The translations under genes were made by a program, and so were the position numbers. The notes under the pieces are model-generated. The model was not told the origin of the DNA, made no database searches, and saw nothing but the letters and a program-made list of their open reading frames with translations. Below are positions 15,763 to 24,191 of a stretch of 43,446 nt of DNA, one piece after another. Position 1 is the stretch's first letter, and every line of letters starts with the position of its first letter. The DNA comes from Gemmatimonadota bacterium (GTDB taxonomy: Bacteria; Gemmatimonadota; Gemmatimonadetes; Gemmatimonadales; Gemmatimonadaceae), in assembly GCA_002737115.1 (NCBI GenBank), contig NSHR01000017.1, forward strand, positions 1 through 43,446, written 5' to 3'.

Positions 15763-16914
15763 ATGACCGGAGCGGTCGCGTCGGAGCTCGCCGCGACCGC
15801 TCCTCAGGAGCGCGGGTGGCGGTGGTTCGTGTTGGCGCTGGTGTTGATGGTGCTCGTCACCGCGGCACCGGCCTGGCCCGCCTCACTGTCACTCCTCGCC
15901 GGAGCAATCCGGCTGCTCCTGCCGATTGAACAGTTCGCCCTGCTCGTGCTCGTCGCGATCGCGTCCTGCGCGATCATCGGCTGGTGGTCAGGTGGTCGGC
16001 TCGTCATGGCGCTGCTCTGGGCCGCGGGCGCCGGCTACGTGATCTGGAAAGTACCGCTTCCCTTTGTGGGCTACGGTGCCTTTGGACGCGGGTGGGCGCT
16101 CTCACTGGGCGCGTCGTTCGGACTCGTGTGTCTGGTGTCGCCCCGTCGGGCGCTCCTGCTTCGGGCCCTCGGTGCGATTGGAGTGGCGACCATGATCACG
16201 GCCGCCGGTTTGACCACCCGCACCAGCAGTGGCAGTACCCTGTTCGACGGACCGGCGCAGATGCTCTCGCAGGAGTATCAGCGCCGACTCGGGGAGTCGT
16301 TGGAAAACTGGCGCAGTCGGTCGGAGTCGGAGTCGTGGCGCGCGTTCGCGCAGCGCTTCCCTCAGGCGGCCGAACGCGCCACGCGGATGGAAAACCTGCT
16401 GGTCGCCGTGGCAGCCCCGCTCTCCGGAGTGGGCTCGGCACGAGGACTGATCCCGGCTCCGCTGGTGGCGATCGCGCCGGCGCTCTTGGCGCTCGAATCG
16501 CTGGTGGCGTTGGCGTTAGGGTGGGCCGCATATCACCGCTTGTCGAGGGTGCGTATTGGCCCGCCGCTGAGTGCGCTGCGCGACGTGCGGTTCAACGATC
16601 AGCTGGTCTGGGGGTTGGTGGTCGGTGTGACCGTGCTGCTGTTGCCGACGCTCGCCGAGTGGCGAACGGTCGGTGCGAATCTGGTCTGTTTTTTCGGGTC
16701 GCTGTATGCCTTTCGGGGCGCCGGCGTACTCATTTGGTGGATCCCCGACCGACTCGCCGTTCCGGCGTGGCTCGCGTTGGTGGTGTTGGTCCCGATCCTG
16801 GGTCCAGTCTGGGTCGTGATCGCCACGCTGGCGGTCACCTGCAGTCTGGGCCTAGGGGATACCTGGCGTAACTTTCGAGCCGGCGCGCCACCGCGCCGCT
16901 CGTTGCCACGCTGA
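15763..16914 (+). CDS. DUF2232-like polytopic membrane protein
   Basis: This is an integral inner-membrane protein of 383 residues with about eight hydrophobic segments, for example at 20-45, 55-75, 80-95, 105-125, 225-250, 275-295 and 335-365. A hydrophilic stretch at about 155-215 (SQEYQRRLGESLENW..., ERATRME) looks cytosolic or periplasmic. The C-terminal part (RDVRFNDQLVWGLVVGV, ANLVCFFGSLYAFRGAGV) fits the YybS/DUF2232 pattern. That family is often encoded between rpsR and rplI, exactly as here. No biochemical function is known. It starts 2 nt after the rpsR stop. Confidence 0.78.
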   Translation: MTGAVASELAATAPQERGWRWFVLALVLMVLVTAAPAWPASLSLLAGAIRLLLPIEQFALLVLVAIASCAIIGWWSGGRLVMALLWAAGAGYVIWKVPLPFVGYGAFGRGWALSLGASFGLVCLVSPRRALLLRALGAIGVATMITAAGLTTRTSSGSTLFDGPAQMLSQEYQRRLGESLENWRSRSESESWRAFAQRFPQAAERATRMENLLVAVAAPLSGVGSARGLIPAPLVAIAPALLALESLVALALGWAAYHRLSRVRIGPPLSALRDVRFNDQLVWGLVVGVTVLLLPTLAEWRTVGANLVCFFGSLYAFRGAGVLIWWIPDRLAVPAWLALVVLVPILGPVWVVIATLAVTCSLGLGDTWRNFRAGAPPRRSLPR

Positions 16915-16949
16915 TTTCACACACCCTTATCGCAGGACCCGGAGCTCCC

Positions 16950-17393
16950 ATGGAAGTCATCCTTCGCAACGCCGTCGACAAGCTCGGACATCCTGGCGAC
17001 ATCGTCTCCGTGTCCGCCGGCTTCGCCCGTAACTTCTTGATTCCCCGCGGCTTCGCCTTCGAAGCCACGACGGGCAATCGCAAGCGCATTTCCCTCGAGA
17101 AGGGTCGTCTCGAGGCGCTCGAGGCCGAGCGCGTCGCCGCCGCCCAGACCATCGCCGACAAGCTGGCCGAGGTCTCCGTGACCTTCGCCGCGCGCGTCGG
17201 AGAAGAGGGCAAGCTGTTCGGTTCCGTCACCACGGCCGACATCGCGCACCAGCTGGAAGTGCAGGGCTTCCACATCGAAAAGCGCCAGATCGAACTCAAC
17301 GAGCCCATCAAGACCCTCGGCGTCTACCGAGTCGGTATCCGCCTGCACGCCGACGTGAAGCCCGAAATCAAGGTGTGGATCATCAAGCAGTAA
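16950..17393 (+). CDS. rplI: 50S ribosomal protein L9
   Basis: This large-subunit protein binds 23S rRNA near the L1 stalk. It has 147 residues. The N-terminal domain is MEVILRNAVDKLGHPGDIVSV with GFARNFLIPRGFA. A long linker helix rich in Ala/Glu/Arg follows (EALEAERVAAAQTIAD). The C-terminal domain includes GKLFGSVTTADIAHQL and VGIRLHADVKPEIKVWI. It is the last gene of the ribosomal operon and is followed by a strong intrinsic terminator. Confidence 0.97.
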   Translation: MEVILRNAVDKLGHPGDIVSVSAGFARNFLIPRGFAFEATTGNRKRISLEKGRLEALEAERVAAAQTIADKLAEVSVTFAARVGEEGKLFGSVTTADIAHQLEVQGFHIEKRQIELNEPIKTLGVYRVGIRLHADVKPEIKVWIIKQ

Positions 17394-17415
17394 TCGGCAT
17401 CACTCTGCCGGCATG

Positions 17416-17447
17416 GGGGGAGTCCGGACTCGGACTCCCCCTTTTTT
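17416..17447 (+). terminator. Intrinsic terminator of the rpsF-rplI operon
   Basis: A perfect 10-bp stem pairs GGGGGAGTCC (17416-17425) with GGACTCCCCC (17432-17441) across the 6-nt loop GGACTC. Six T follow at 17442-17447. It sits 23 nt after the rplI stop and is the clearest Rho-independent terminator in the window. Confidence 0.92.
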
Positions 17448-17550
17448 GCCCCTGTCCGAGTCGCTGTCCAATGCGCAACCTTCAGTCACACGATGGGGTA
17501 CCGCAAAACGACGGTCACTGTCCATCACTCGCATTCTCCCAACTCCATAC

Positions 17551-17934
17551 ATGGCAGAACGTCCGCCAAGCCCCGGCGAATCCATTGCGCGCCGAGCCGC
17601 CGCCCTCGCTAGTGACATGAAGGCCAACGATATCCTTGTCCTCGATTTGCGTGGAGTGACGGATATGACCGACTTTTTTGTTATTGCCAGTGGGACATCC
17701 GACACACACGTCCGCGCCGTCGCGGAGCACATCCAGGCAGGGTTGAAGGAGGGTGGCGTGTCTACCACGATGAGCGAAGGTCTTTCGCAGGGACGATGGG
17801 CGCTGCTCGACTACGCGCACACCGTCATCCATGTCTTTCATCCGACGTTGCGTCAGTACTACCAGCTGGAACGGCTATGGGGCGATGCCACGCCGGTCCC
17901 GCTGGATACCGCAGCCACGCAGGGAGCACGGTAA
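17551..17934 (+). CDS. rsfS: Ribosome silencing factor RsfS (Iojap-like)
   Basis: RsfS binds L14 on the large subunit and blocks subunit joining in slow growth. The ATG at 17551 gives 127 residues. The open frame extends upstream but covers the rplI terminator, so it is not used. The family core is KANDILVLDLRGVTDMTDFFVIASGTSDTHVRAVA, then EGLSQGRWALLDYAHTVIHVFHP and YYQLERLWGDA. The stop codon is directly followed by the ATG of the large protease-propeller-barrel gene with no spacer, so the two are probably co-transcribed. Confidence 0.95.
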   Translation: MAERPPSPGESIARRAAALASDMKANDILVLDLRGVTDMTDFFVIASGTSDTHVRAVAEHIQAGLKEGGVSTTMSEGLSQGRWALLDYAHTVIHVFHPTLRQYYQLERLWGDATPVPLDTAATQGAR

Positions 17935-20900
17935 ATGCCGCAGGCGCAGCGCTGGACACGATGGGGAGCGGCTCTGGTGTTCGCGATCATCGCGATCGCC
18001 TCGCCGCTTCACGCCCAGTACTTCGGGCAGAATCAGGTCCAGTACGATCGGCTGCGCTGGCGTGTGATCGAGACCGAACACTTCCAGATTCACTATTATC
18101 CGCAAATCGCCGATGTCGCGCCCGATGCCGCACGCATGGCCGAACGGTCGTACGCGCGGCTCTCGCGCCTCATGGCACACCAGTTCCGCGAGAAGAAGCC
18201 CGTGCTCATCTTCGGCTCGTCGGGCGACTTTGCGCAAAGCAATGTGTTCGGCGATCTGGGCGAAGGCACCGGCGGTGTGACCGACCCACTGCGCCAGCGC
18301 ATGGCGCAGTTCTTCAGTGGCGACTGGGCCAGCTTCGAACACGTGCTCATGCACGAAATGGTGCACGTGTTCCAGTTCGACATCTTCTCGCGCGGGCGCG
18401 CCGGCGCGGGGTTGCAGAATCTGGCGATGGTCAATCCGCCGCTCTGGTTCATGGAAGGGCTCGCCGAGTATTTCTCGATCGGACCCGAGCACCCATGGAC
18501 CGATGCGTGGGTCCGCGACGCCGTCACCAACAACGCGCTGCCCACCATCGCGCAGATGACCGAGCGCCCGGACAAGTATTTCCCGTATCGCTACGGGTTG
18601 TCGGTGTGGCAGTACGTGGGTGCCCGGTGGGGCGACGAGGTCATCGGCGAGATCATGAACGCGGTGCCCAGCGTCGGCATCGATCGTGCCTTCCGTCGTG
18701 AAATCGGCATGTCACTCGATGAGCTCAGCGCCGAGTGGAAGCAGGCCATGCAGAACAAGTATCTGCCCATCGTGGCCGAGCTGCAGCGCCCGCGCAGCTT
18801 CGCCGAGCCCTTGCTCTCGCAGAAGCGCTCCGGCAGCATCGCCAGCCTCTTCGTGGCCCCGGCGCTCTCCGATGACGGCAAGCTCATTACCTACATCGCC
18901 TACGGCAGCTTCCTGCGCGGGGAAGTGTTCCCCGAGATGTATCTCGCCAACGCCGAGACGGGCAAGCGGATCACGCGCCTGGTCAAGACGACGTTGAATC
19001 CTGACTTCGAACAGCTGCGCTACGTCTACTCGCAGCCCTCTTTTTCGCCCGACGCCAAGATGCTCGCCTTCACCGGACAGAGCGGCGGACGCGACGTGCT
19101 GTACGTGATGGACGTGAAGAGTCGCAGGATCCTGCGGAAGTTCGATTTCGAGCTCGATCAGGTGTTGAGCCCAAGCTTCTCGCCCGACGGGCGTCGCATC
19201 GTGTTCAGCGGCATGCGGCGTGGCTCCAGCGATCTCTACATCGCATCGCTCGACACCGACGGGTACACGCAGGTCACGAAGGATCCCTACGGCGATCTCC
19301 AGCCGCAGTGGTCGCCCGACGGGCGCACGATCGCGTTCACCAGTGAGCGTGGCGACGACACCGACCTCGATATCCTCAAGATCGGCAAGTGGAAGCTGGC
19401 ACTGCTCGATCTCGAGACGCAGAAGGTCACGGTCATCAACGACCAGGGTGGACGCAGTCTCAATCCGCAGTGGGCGCCCGACGGCAAGTCGCTGGCCTAC
19501 ATCACCGATCGCTCCGGCGTCGCCAACATCTTCCTGTACGATCTCGAGGCGAAGCAGCACTACCAGCTCACGAACGTACTGGGCGCGGTAACGGCCGTGG
19601 CCGAACAGTCGCCCGCGATCACCTGGGCGCGCGGCGCCGACGTGCTGGCCTTCGTGTACTACGAAAAAACCGACCACGCGATCTGGAAGATCAAGAATCC
19701 GCGGTCCCTCAAGAAAGAACCGTATCGCGATCCGGTCGTCGTGGCCCAAGGGGGCGTGCTCGGCGGCGCCCCGACCAAGCCCGCCGCCCCGGTCACCCCG
19801 GTCACCCCGGTCACCCCGGTCAAGGTCGATCCCACGGCGCATCTGAATCGCGCCACACTCACCGACACCGCGGCCGCCCGGCAGTCGTTCTACCGGCCCA
19901 CCGTCGGCGTGAAGGCGCGAGCGTCGGATGACTTGCCCGCTTCGGTTGCGTCGCGCATGTCGGAGGCAGTCAGCGTGCGAGCGCTGCTGGACAGCTTCGA
20001 CTTCAATCTTCCCGACTCCACCAAGCTGCGCGATTACCGTTATCGCGCGCGACTCACGCCCGAATATGTGGCGCAGCCGTCCATCGGCTATCAGCAGGGC
20101 GGATTCGGTCAGGGCACCTTCGGCGGCACCACGGTCGTCCTCAGCGATCTGCTCGGCGACCGTCGACTGGCGCTCTCTGGCGCGATCAATGGGCAGCTCA
20201 GCGACGCGCAAGTGTTCGTGGGCTACACCAGCCTCGGGAACCGCCTACAGTACACCACGGGCGTGATTCAACAGCCGATCTACCTGCTGTCGAATTACAT
20301 CCAGGAGCCGCTCGGCAACGACCAGTTCTCGGAGTCGCAGGAGATTACGCGACTGGTGGTGCGGCAGGTGTTCGCCGCCGGCCTGTATCCGCTCAATCGC
20401 TTCACGCGATTCGAGCTCGGCGCACGTTTCCAGAACATCGATCAGCAGGTCTTCCCGTTCACGCGACTGGTCGACTACCAGCAGGGCTACGCCAGCGGCT
20501 TCGAGCGCGGTCCCACGCGGAACGTCGCGTCGGCCAACACGATCTCGCCGTATCTGGCGTTCGTGACCGACAACACGTTCTACGGGTACACCGGACCGAT
20601 CTCGGGGCGCCGCCTACGCCTTGAGGTGGAGCCGAGTGTGGGCACGTGGAAGTGGACCGAGTATTTGGCCGACGTGCGTGGCTACTACCCGATCCTGTTC
20701 AACTACATCACGTTGGCCACCCGCTTCACGACCAGTATGTCGGTGGGTCGCGACGAGCTACGTTTCCCGAAGTGGATCGGTCGTCCCGACTTCATTCGCG
20801 GCTACAACCGCGAGGACCTTGGCTCGATTACGTGTACCGGCCTGCCTACCGACGACGGCACGTCCTGCAATTCCGTGGAGCTGATCGGCAGCCGGGTCGC

Positions 20901-21213
20901 CTTCGCAAACGCCGAACTCCGCTTCCCGATTATCCGGAGCTTCGGCGCGGCTCGCCTGCCCATCGGACTCCCGCCCATCGACGGCCTCTTTTTCTACGAC
21001 GCCGGCGTGGCCTGGTCGAAAGGCCAGCAAGTGGTGGGCAGCCGCCCCGCCGGATACGATTTCTCGCGTGAGCGGGCGCTGCTCCAGAGCTACGGCTTCG
21101 GCGTGCGCATGAACCTGTTCAACATCGCGATCATTCGTTGGGACTGGGCGGTCCCGGTGAGCCGTCCCGGTACGAAAGGGTTCGGGACCTGGTTCTTCGG
21201 CGCCAGCTACTAA
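17935..21213 (+). CDS. Gluzincin protease + TolB-like propeller + Omp85-like barrel protein (1092 aa)
   Basis: This is a predicted outer-membrane protein with a Sec signal (GAALVFAIIAIASPLHAQ). Module 1 (about 30-280) is a peptidase-MA-like gluzincin with an intact zinc motif HEMVH (His140, Glu141, His144) and a downstream glutamate in WFMEGLAEYFS (Glu174), so it is probably catalytic. Module 2 (about 290-620) is a TolB/WD40-like propeller with repeated blades such as SPSFSPDGRRIVFSG, QPQWSPDGRTIAFTS and NPQWAPDGKSLAYIT. A Pro-rich linker with three VTP repeats follows. Module 3 (about 715-1092) resembles an Omp85/BamA C-terminal barrel (LSDLLGDRRLALSG, GRPDFIRGYNRE, AFANAELRFPI, GLFFYDAGVAW), ending in an aromatic-rich strand. 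Each module is recognisable, and the role of the combination is unknown. It follows rsfS without a gap. Confidence 0.85.
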   Translation: MPQAQRWTRWGAALVFAIIAIASPLHAQYFGQNQVQYDRLRWRVIETEHFQIHYYPQIADVAPDAARMAERSYARLSRLMAHQFREKKPVLIFGSSGDFAQSNVFGDLGEGTGGVTDPLRQRMAQFFSGDWASFEHVLMHEMVHVFQFDIFSRGRAGAGLQNLAMVNPPLWFMEGLAEYFSIGPEHPWTDAWVRDAVTNNALPTIAQMTERPDKYFPYRYGLSVWQYVGARWGDEVIGEIMNAVPSVGIDRAFRREIGMSLDELSAEWKQAMQNKYLPIVAELQRPRSFAEPLLSQKRSGSIASLFVAPALSDDGKLITYIAYGSFLRGEVFPEMYLANAETGKRITRLVKTTLNPDFEQLRYVYSQPSFSPDAKMLAFTGQSGGRDVLYVMDVKSRRILRKFDFELDQVLSPSFSPDGRRIVFSGMRRGSSDLYIASLDTDGYTQVTKDPYGDLQPQWSPDGRTIAFTSERGDDTDLDILKIGKWKLALLDLETQKVTVINDQGGRSLNPQWAPDGKSLAYITDRSGVANIFLYDLEAKQHYQLTNVLGAVTAVAEQSPAITWARGADVLAFVYYEKTDHAIWKIKNPRSLKKEPYRDPVVVAQGGVLGGAPTKPAAPVTPVTPVTPVKVDPTAHLNRATLTDTAAARQSFYRPTVGVKARASDDLPASVASRMSEAVSVRALLDSFDFNLPDSTKLRDYRYRARLTPEYVAQPSIGYQQGGFGQGTFGGTTVVLSDLLGDRRLALSGAINGQLSDAQVFVGYTSLGNRLQYTTGVIQQPIYLLSNYIQEPLGNDQFSESQEITRLVVRQVFAAGLYPLNRFTRFELGARFQNIDQQVFPFTRLVDYQQGYASGFERGPTRNVASANTISPYLAFVTDNTFYGYTGPISGRRLRLEVEPSVGTWKWTEYLADVRGYYPILFNYITLATRFTTSMSVGRDELRFPKWIGRPDFIRGYNREDLGSITCTGLPTDDGTSCNSVELIGSRVAFANAELRFPIIRSFGAARLPIGLPPIDGLFFYDAGVAWSKGQQVVGSRPAGYDFSRERALLQSYGFGVRMNLFNIAIIRWDWAVPVSRPGTKGFGTWFFGASY
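19792..19818 (+). repeat. Three tandem 9-bp repeats in the propeller-barrel linker
   Basis: GTCACCCCG is repeated exactly three times in a row. It encodes Val-Thr-Pro repeats in the flexible linker between the propeller and the barrel. Copy number could change by slippage without breaking the frame. Confidence 0.9.
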
Positions 21214-21247
21214 GCCACCTCCCGATCCAAACCAGGGTTGAGAACAC

Positions 21248-21283
21248 GGGGGGGCGATAGGGGATTTCCCCTGCCGTCCCCCC
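21248..21283 (+). terminator. GC-rich hairpin after the protease-barrel gene
   Basis: A run of G at 21248-21254 faces CCCCCC at 21278-21283, and inside it AGGGG/CCCCT (21259-21263 and 21268-21272) pairs around ATTT. The result is a two-part stem. There is no T tract, so intrinsic termination is uncertain. It could instead stabilise the mRNA end. It separates the large gene from the SPOR-smc operon. Confidence 0.35.
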
Positions 21284-21291
21284 TCCCTGCT

Positions 21292-21310
21292 CCTGCCTCT
21301 GGCAGGTAGG
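21292..21310 (+). promoter_or_regulatory. Hairpin overlapping the ribosome-binding site of the SPOR lipoprotein gene
   Basis: CCTGCC (21292-21297) and GGCAGG (21301-21306) form a perfect stem with a TCT loop. The 3' arm runs into AGGTAGG, the only ribosome-binding-like sequence before the GTG start at 21319. Folding would partly hide it. Confidence 0.35.
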
Positions 21311-21318
21311 TTTCCTAG

Positions 21319-22809
21319 GTGCGCACGCCCTTTGTGACGGCGCTCGTGCTCCTCGCGTGCGGTGTTGCCAGCGGCTGTGCCGATCGCTCGTCCCGCCCCC
21401 CCGGAGCCGACGCCACACCCAGTATTCCTGGTGGTCCGGACCCGATCGTGTTGCGCGTCTCGCGCGACGGCGGTGTCATGAGCGCTACCCGCTATCCGGA
21501 TCTCGAATCCACGCTGTGGCGATCGAGCGCCAGGGTGCCAGCCCTCGCTCGAATCATCGCGTTCGGCGCTGAAGACGGATACCTCGCGGCGGTCGACACC
21601 AGCGGTGCCCCGGTCCGCATTGATATCCGCCTTGGCACGGTCACGACCTCGCGAGACGACACCGTGGCCGTGGCCTCGTCGGCCGACGGTGGTGCGATCT
21701 ACGCGCTCACCACCCACGGCGAGATCACCCGATACACACCAAGCGGCGGCGACTGGCGCTTCACGCCCACGCTGCCGGCCCACGCGTTGTACGCGCAGAC
21801 CGACGGCTCACTCATCGTAGCCGGTGCGAAAGGTGATCGCGCGATCGTGTGGCGCGTGCGCCCTCCCGGGCAGGACGTCACCGACAGTCTGTCGTTCGAC
21901 ATCGGCGGCAACGAGGCCACGCTGCGCAAGTCTCTCGTCGCCACCGCCGGCGCCGTTGGTGATCGGGTGTTTTTCGGCGGCAACGAAGAAGTCATTGCCG
22001 TCCGCACGCGCGATCTCGCCAAGGCGCTGGAAGTGGACATCGGCGATCCCGTCACGGCGATCACGGCCACACCAAGCGGCGACCGCCTATTCGTGGCGAT
22101 CGAGAACGAAGAGTTGCTGCGGGTCGTCGATCGCTTCGAAGAAGGGGTGAAGGGGAAGATCACCCTGCCCGGCGTGCCACGGGCCTTGCGCATGGACCCG
22201 TTGGGTCGCGTGCTGCTGGCGCGTGGCGGCGCCGACTCAGTGTATGTGATCAGCCTCGGCAGCGATGCCGTGATCGGCATAGTGCGCAGCGCATGGCGCG
22301 GTGATCTGCCGCTGGTCTTGCCCGACGGCGCGATCGCCACCACGCGTGGCGAGGACGTCGTGCTCGCGCATCCGACTTCACTGAAGGATATGCGCACCGT
22401 GGTCGGCGGCGCCCGTCAGTTCTGGTATACGCTACGCTGGAACGGCTTCCGCCCTCGCGCCTCCGGTCTCGATCAGCCCGTGCAGTTCCGCACCAGTGCA
22501 CCGCGCGACTCGATGGACTACGCCGACAGCGCCGCGGCGCGCGACCTCGCGCGCGACAGCACGCGCCGTGACACGGCCACGACGTCGTCGTTCACCGTAT
22601 CGTTCGCGGCCGTGCTTGACGAGCAGCAAGCGCGTCAGGTCGCGTCACGCATTCGCGTGGACGGAGAAACACCGCGCATCACGACATCCGATCGTGCCGG
22701 AACAACCTTGTATCGCGTCGTGCTCGGCCCGTACCCGACACGCGCCGACGCCGATCGCATCGGCAAAGCGTCAGGACAGAGCTACTGGATCTTCGAGGGG
22801 GCACCGTGA
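21319..22809 (+). CDS. SPOR-domain lipoprotein with an N-terminal beta-propeller-like region
   Basis: This predicted lipoprotein of 496 residues begins at a GTG and has a short lipoprotein signal ending in lipobox ASGC (Cys20). Residues ~45-370 are beta-rich with repeated motifs such as AVASSADGGAIYALT, TATPSGDRLFVAIENEELLRVVDR and ALRMDPLGRVLLA, which fits a propeller of the YVTN/WD40 kind. An Ala/Asp/Arg-rich linker (AARDLARDSTRRDTA) leads to a C-terminal SPOR-like domain (about 425-490, FTVSFAAVLDEQQARQVASR, YRVVLGPYPTRADADR). SPOR domains bind denuded septal peptidoglycan, so a division-site role is likely but inferred. Its end overlaps the next gene by 4 nt (GTGA). Confidence 0.82.
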   Translation: MRTPFVTALVLLACGVASGCADRSSRPPGADATPSIPGGPDPIVLRVSRDGGVMSATRYPDLESTLWRSSARVPALARIIAFGAEDGYLAAVDTSGAPVRIDIRLGTVTTSRDDTVAVASSADGGAIYALTTHGEITRYTPSGGDWRFTPTLPAHALYAQTDGSLIVAGAKGDRAIVWRVRPPGQDVTDSLSFDIGGNEATLRKSLVATAGAVGDRVFFGGNEEVIAVRTRDLAKALEVDIGDPVTAITATPSGDRLFVAIENEELLRVVDRFEEGVKGKITLPGVPRALRMDPLGRVLLARGGADSVYVISLGSDAVIGIVRSAWRGDLPLVLPDGAIATTRGEDVVLAHPTSLKDMRTVVGGARQFWYTLRWNGFRPRASGLDQPVQFRTSAPRDSMDYADSAAARDLARDSTRRDTATTSSFTVSFAAVLDEQQARQVASRIRVDGETPRITTSDRAGTTLYRVVLGPYPTRADADRIGKASGQSYWIFEGAP

Positions 22810-24191
22810 CGCTGCCCAACTTGACGGAATCGTGGGAGATGGAGGGTCGCCGCTTAGCGCCTCTGCTCGACGGAATGTACGCCGTGGTGGTCGCCGCGAC
22901 CGACGCCGCCCTGGCGACGTCGATGGCCCTTGGCGTCGCGCGAGCACAGGGACAGCGCCGACGCGTGGCCGTGGCCGACTTGATCGGCGAAGCCCCAGCC
23001 ATCGAAGCGCTGCTCACCGGCGATGATCCCCACGGCATCTCCGACAGCTTTTTGTACGGCGTGTCACTCAACAAGATCGCACGGCCGATGGCCGGCGTCG
23101 ATAACGTCTTCCTGATGCCCAGTGGGACGGAAGCCGTGGCGCACGCTGAGGTCTATGCCAACGAACGGTGGCGCCGTCTGGCCGCCGGCTTTCATCAAGT
23201 TGGTGCGCTGCTGGTCGTCGTCGCCAATCCGGCCGCGCCAGGTTTCGGCGACCTGTGCGCCTACGTCGGCGCGCTGATGCCGGTGGGTGACACGGTGTTC
23301 CCCACCCCGCCTGGTGTGCCGCTCATTGCACCACCCGCCCCCCCCACGCCCGAGCCGCCGGCCCCGCCCCCGCGGCCGAACGCGGCACGTGCGCGCGCGG
23401 CTGCGGTGGAAGACGAGTCGAGCCGCCGACGTCGCCTGATTGCGATGCTGTCTGTGCTCGGCGCGGTCGCCGTGGCCGGTGGCGCGTTCTGGCCCCAGCT
23501 GATGGCGCGCTTGCCGGAACCGGTCGCGGCACTGATCACGGGCAAGCCGCGTGCGCCCGACAGTACCGCGATGGTGGTGCCACCCACCCCCATGGACACC
23601 TCCATGCGTAGCGACAGCGCCACGCGTGACTCGCTGCTGCGGGAATCCACCGACGGCAGCCTTCCCGGTCTGGACAGCGTCTCTCCTGACAGTCCGTCAC
23701 TCACCGTGGAGAACGCCGCGGACTCAGCGGCCGCGTCGCGCTATGCCGTGTATTTCGCGACTGCCAACACGCGCGCGGGCGCCATGCCCGACGCCCGCGT
23801 GCGCGCGCTCGACGCGGTCGCCCTGTCGCCCGTCGCCGAGGGCAACGAACAATGGTTTCGCGTGACGGTGGGCGCCTCCGCGACACGCGCGCAGGCCGAG
23901 TCGCTGCTCACCACGCTGCGCTCCCAGAAAATCGTTGGCTCAGGAAGCATCGTATCGGTCCCGTATGCGTTGCGTCTCGCACGCGACGTCACGCCGACCG
24001 TGCTGCCCACGCGACTCGCCGAACTGGCGACTCGCGGCATCATCGCGTATGCGCTGCTTCAGCCTGATGGCAGCGCCACTGTGTATACCGGCGCGTTCGA
24101 ATCGCCGATGCAAGCGACCCCGCTTGCGGATTCTTTGCGCGCCCTGCGCATCGAGACTGTGTTGGTTTATCGAACCGGGAGAGCGTTCTAG
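22806..24191 (+). CDS. Membrane protein: degenerate ParA/BY-kinase-like domain, TM helix, SPOR-like region
   Basis: This 461-residue protein starts at a GTG inside the previous stop. Residues ~20-165 follow the order of a ParA/MinD/CpsD-type Rossmann domain: a first strand AVVVAATDAALATSMALGVARAQG where the Walker A loop should be, then RRVAVADLIGEAP, GISDSFLYGVSL, NVFLMPSGTEA and ALLVVVANPAAP. No GKS/T Walker A motif is visible, so it is probably a pseudo-ATPase. That reading is inference. A Pro-rich stretch (170-195), a basic anchor (RRRRL) and one transmembrane helix (about 208-230) follow. The periplasmic part has a SPOR-like domain (about 313-385, WFRVTVGASATRAQAESLL) and a second similar half-repeat at the end (YTGAFESPMQATPLADSL). 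It overlaps smc by 1 nt. Confidence 0.72.
   Translation: MTLPNLTESWEMEGRRLAPLLDGMYAVVVAATDAALATSMALGVARAQGQRRRVAVADLIGEAPAIEALLTGDDPHGISDSFLYGVSLNKIARPMAGVDNVFLMPSGTEAVAHAEVYANERWRRLAAGFHQVGALLVVVANPAAPGFGDLCAYVGALMPVGDTVFPTPPGVPLIAPPAPPTPEPPAPPPRPNAARARAAAVEDESSRRRRLIAMLSVLGAVAVAGGAFWPQLMARLPEPVAALITGKPRAPDSTAMVVPPTPMDTSMRSDSATRDSLLRESTDGSLPGLDSVSPDSPSLTVENAADSAAASRYAVYFATANTRAGAMPDARVRALDAVALSPVAEGNEQWFRVTVGASATRAQAESLLTTLRSQKIVGSGSIVSVPYALRLARDVTPTVLPTRLAELATRGIIAYALLQPDGSATVYTGAFESPMQATPLADSLRALRIETVLVYRTGRAF

Noticed and set aside
18712-20211. Long minus-strand open frame (499 codons) opposite the protease-propeller-barrel gene
   Set aside because: It is antisense to a protein with clear domain motifs. 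Such frames are common in GC-rich codon use, and the translation shows no recognisable domain.
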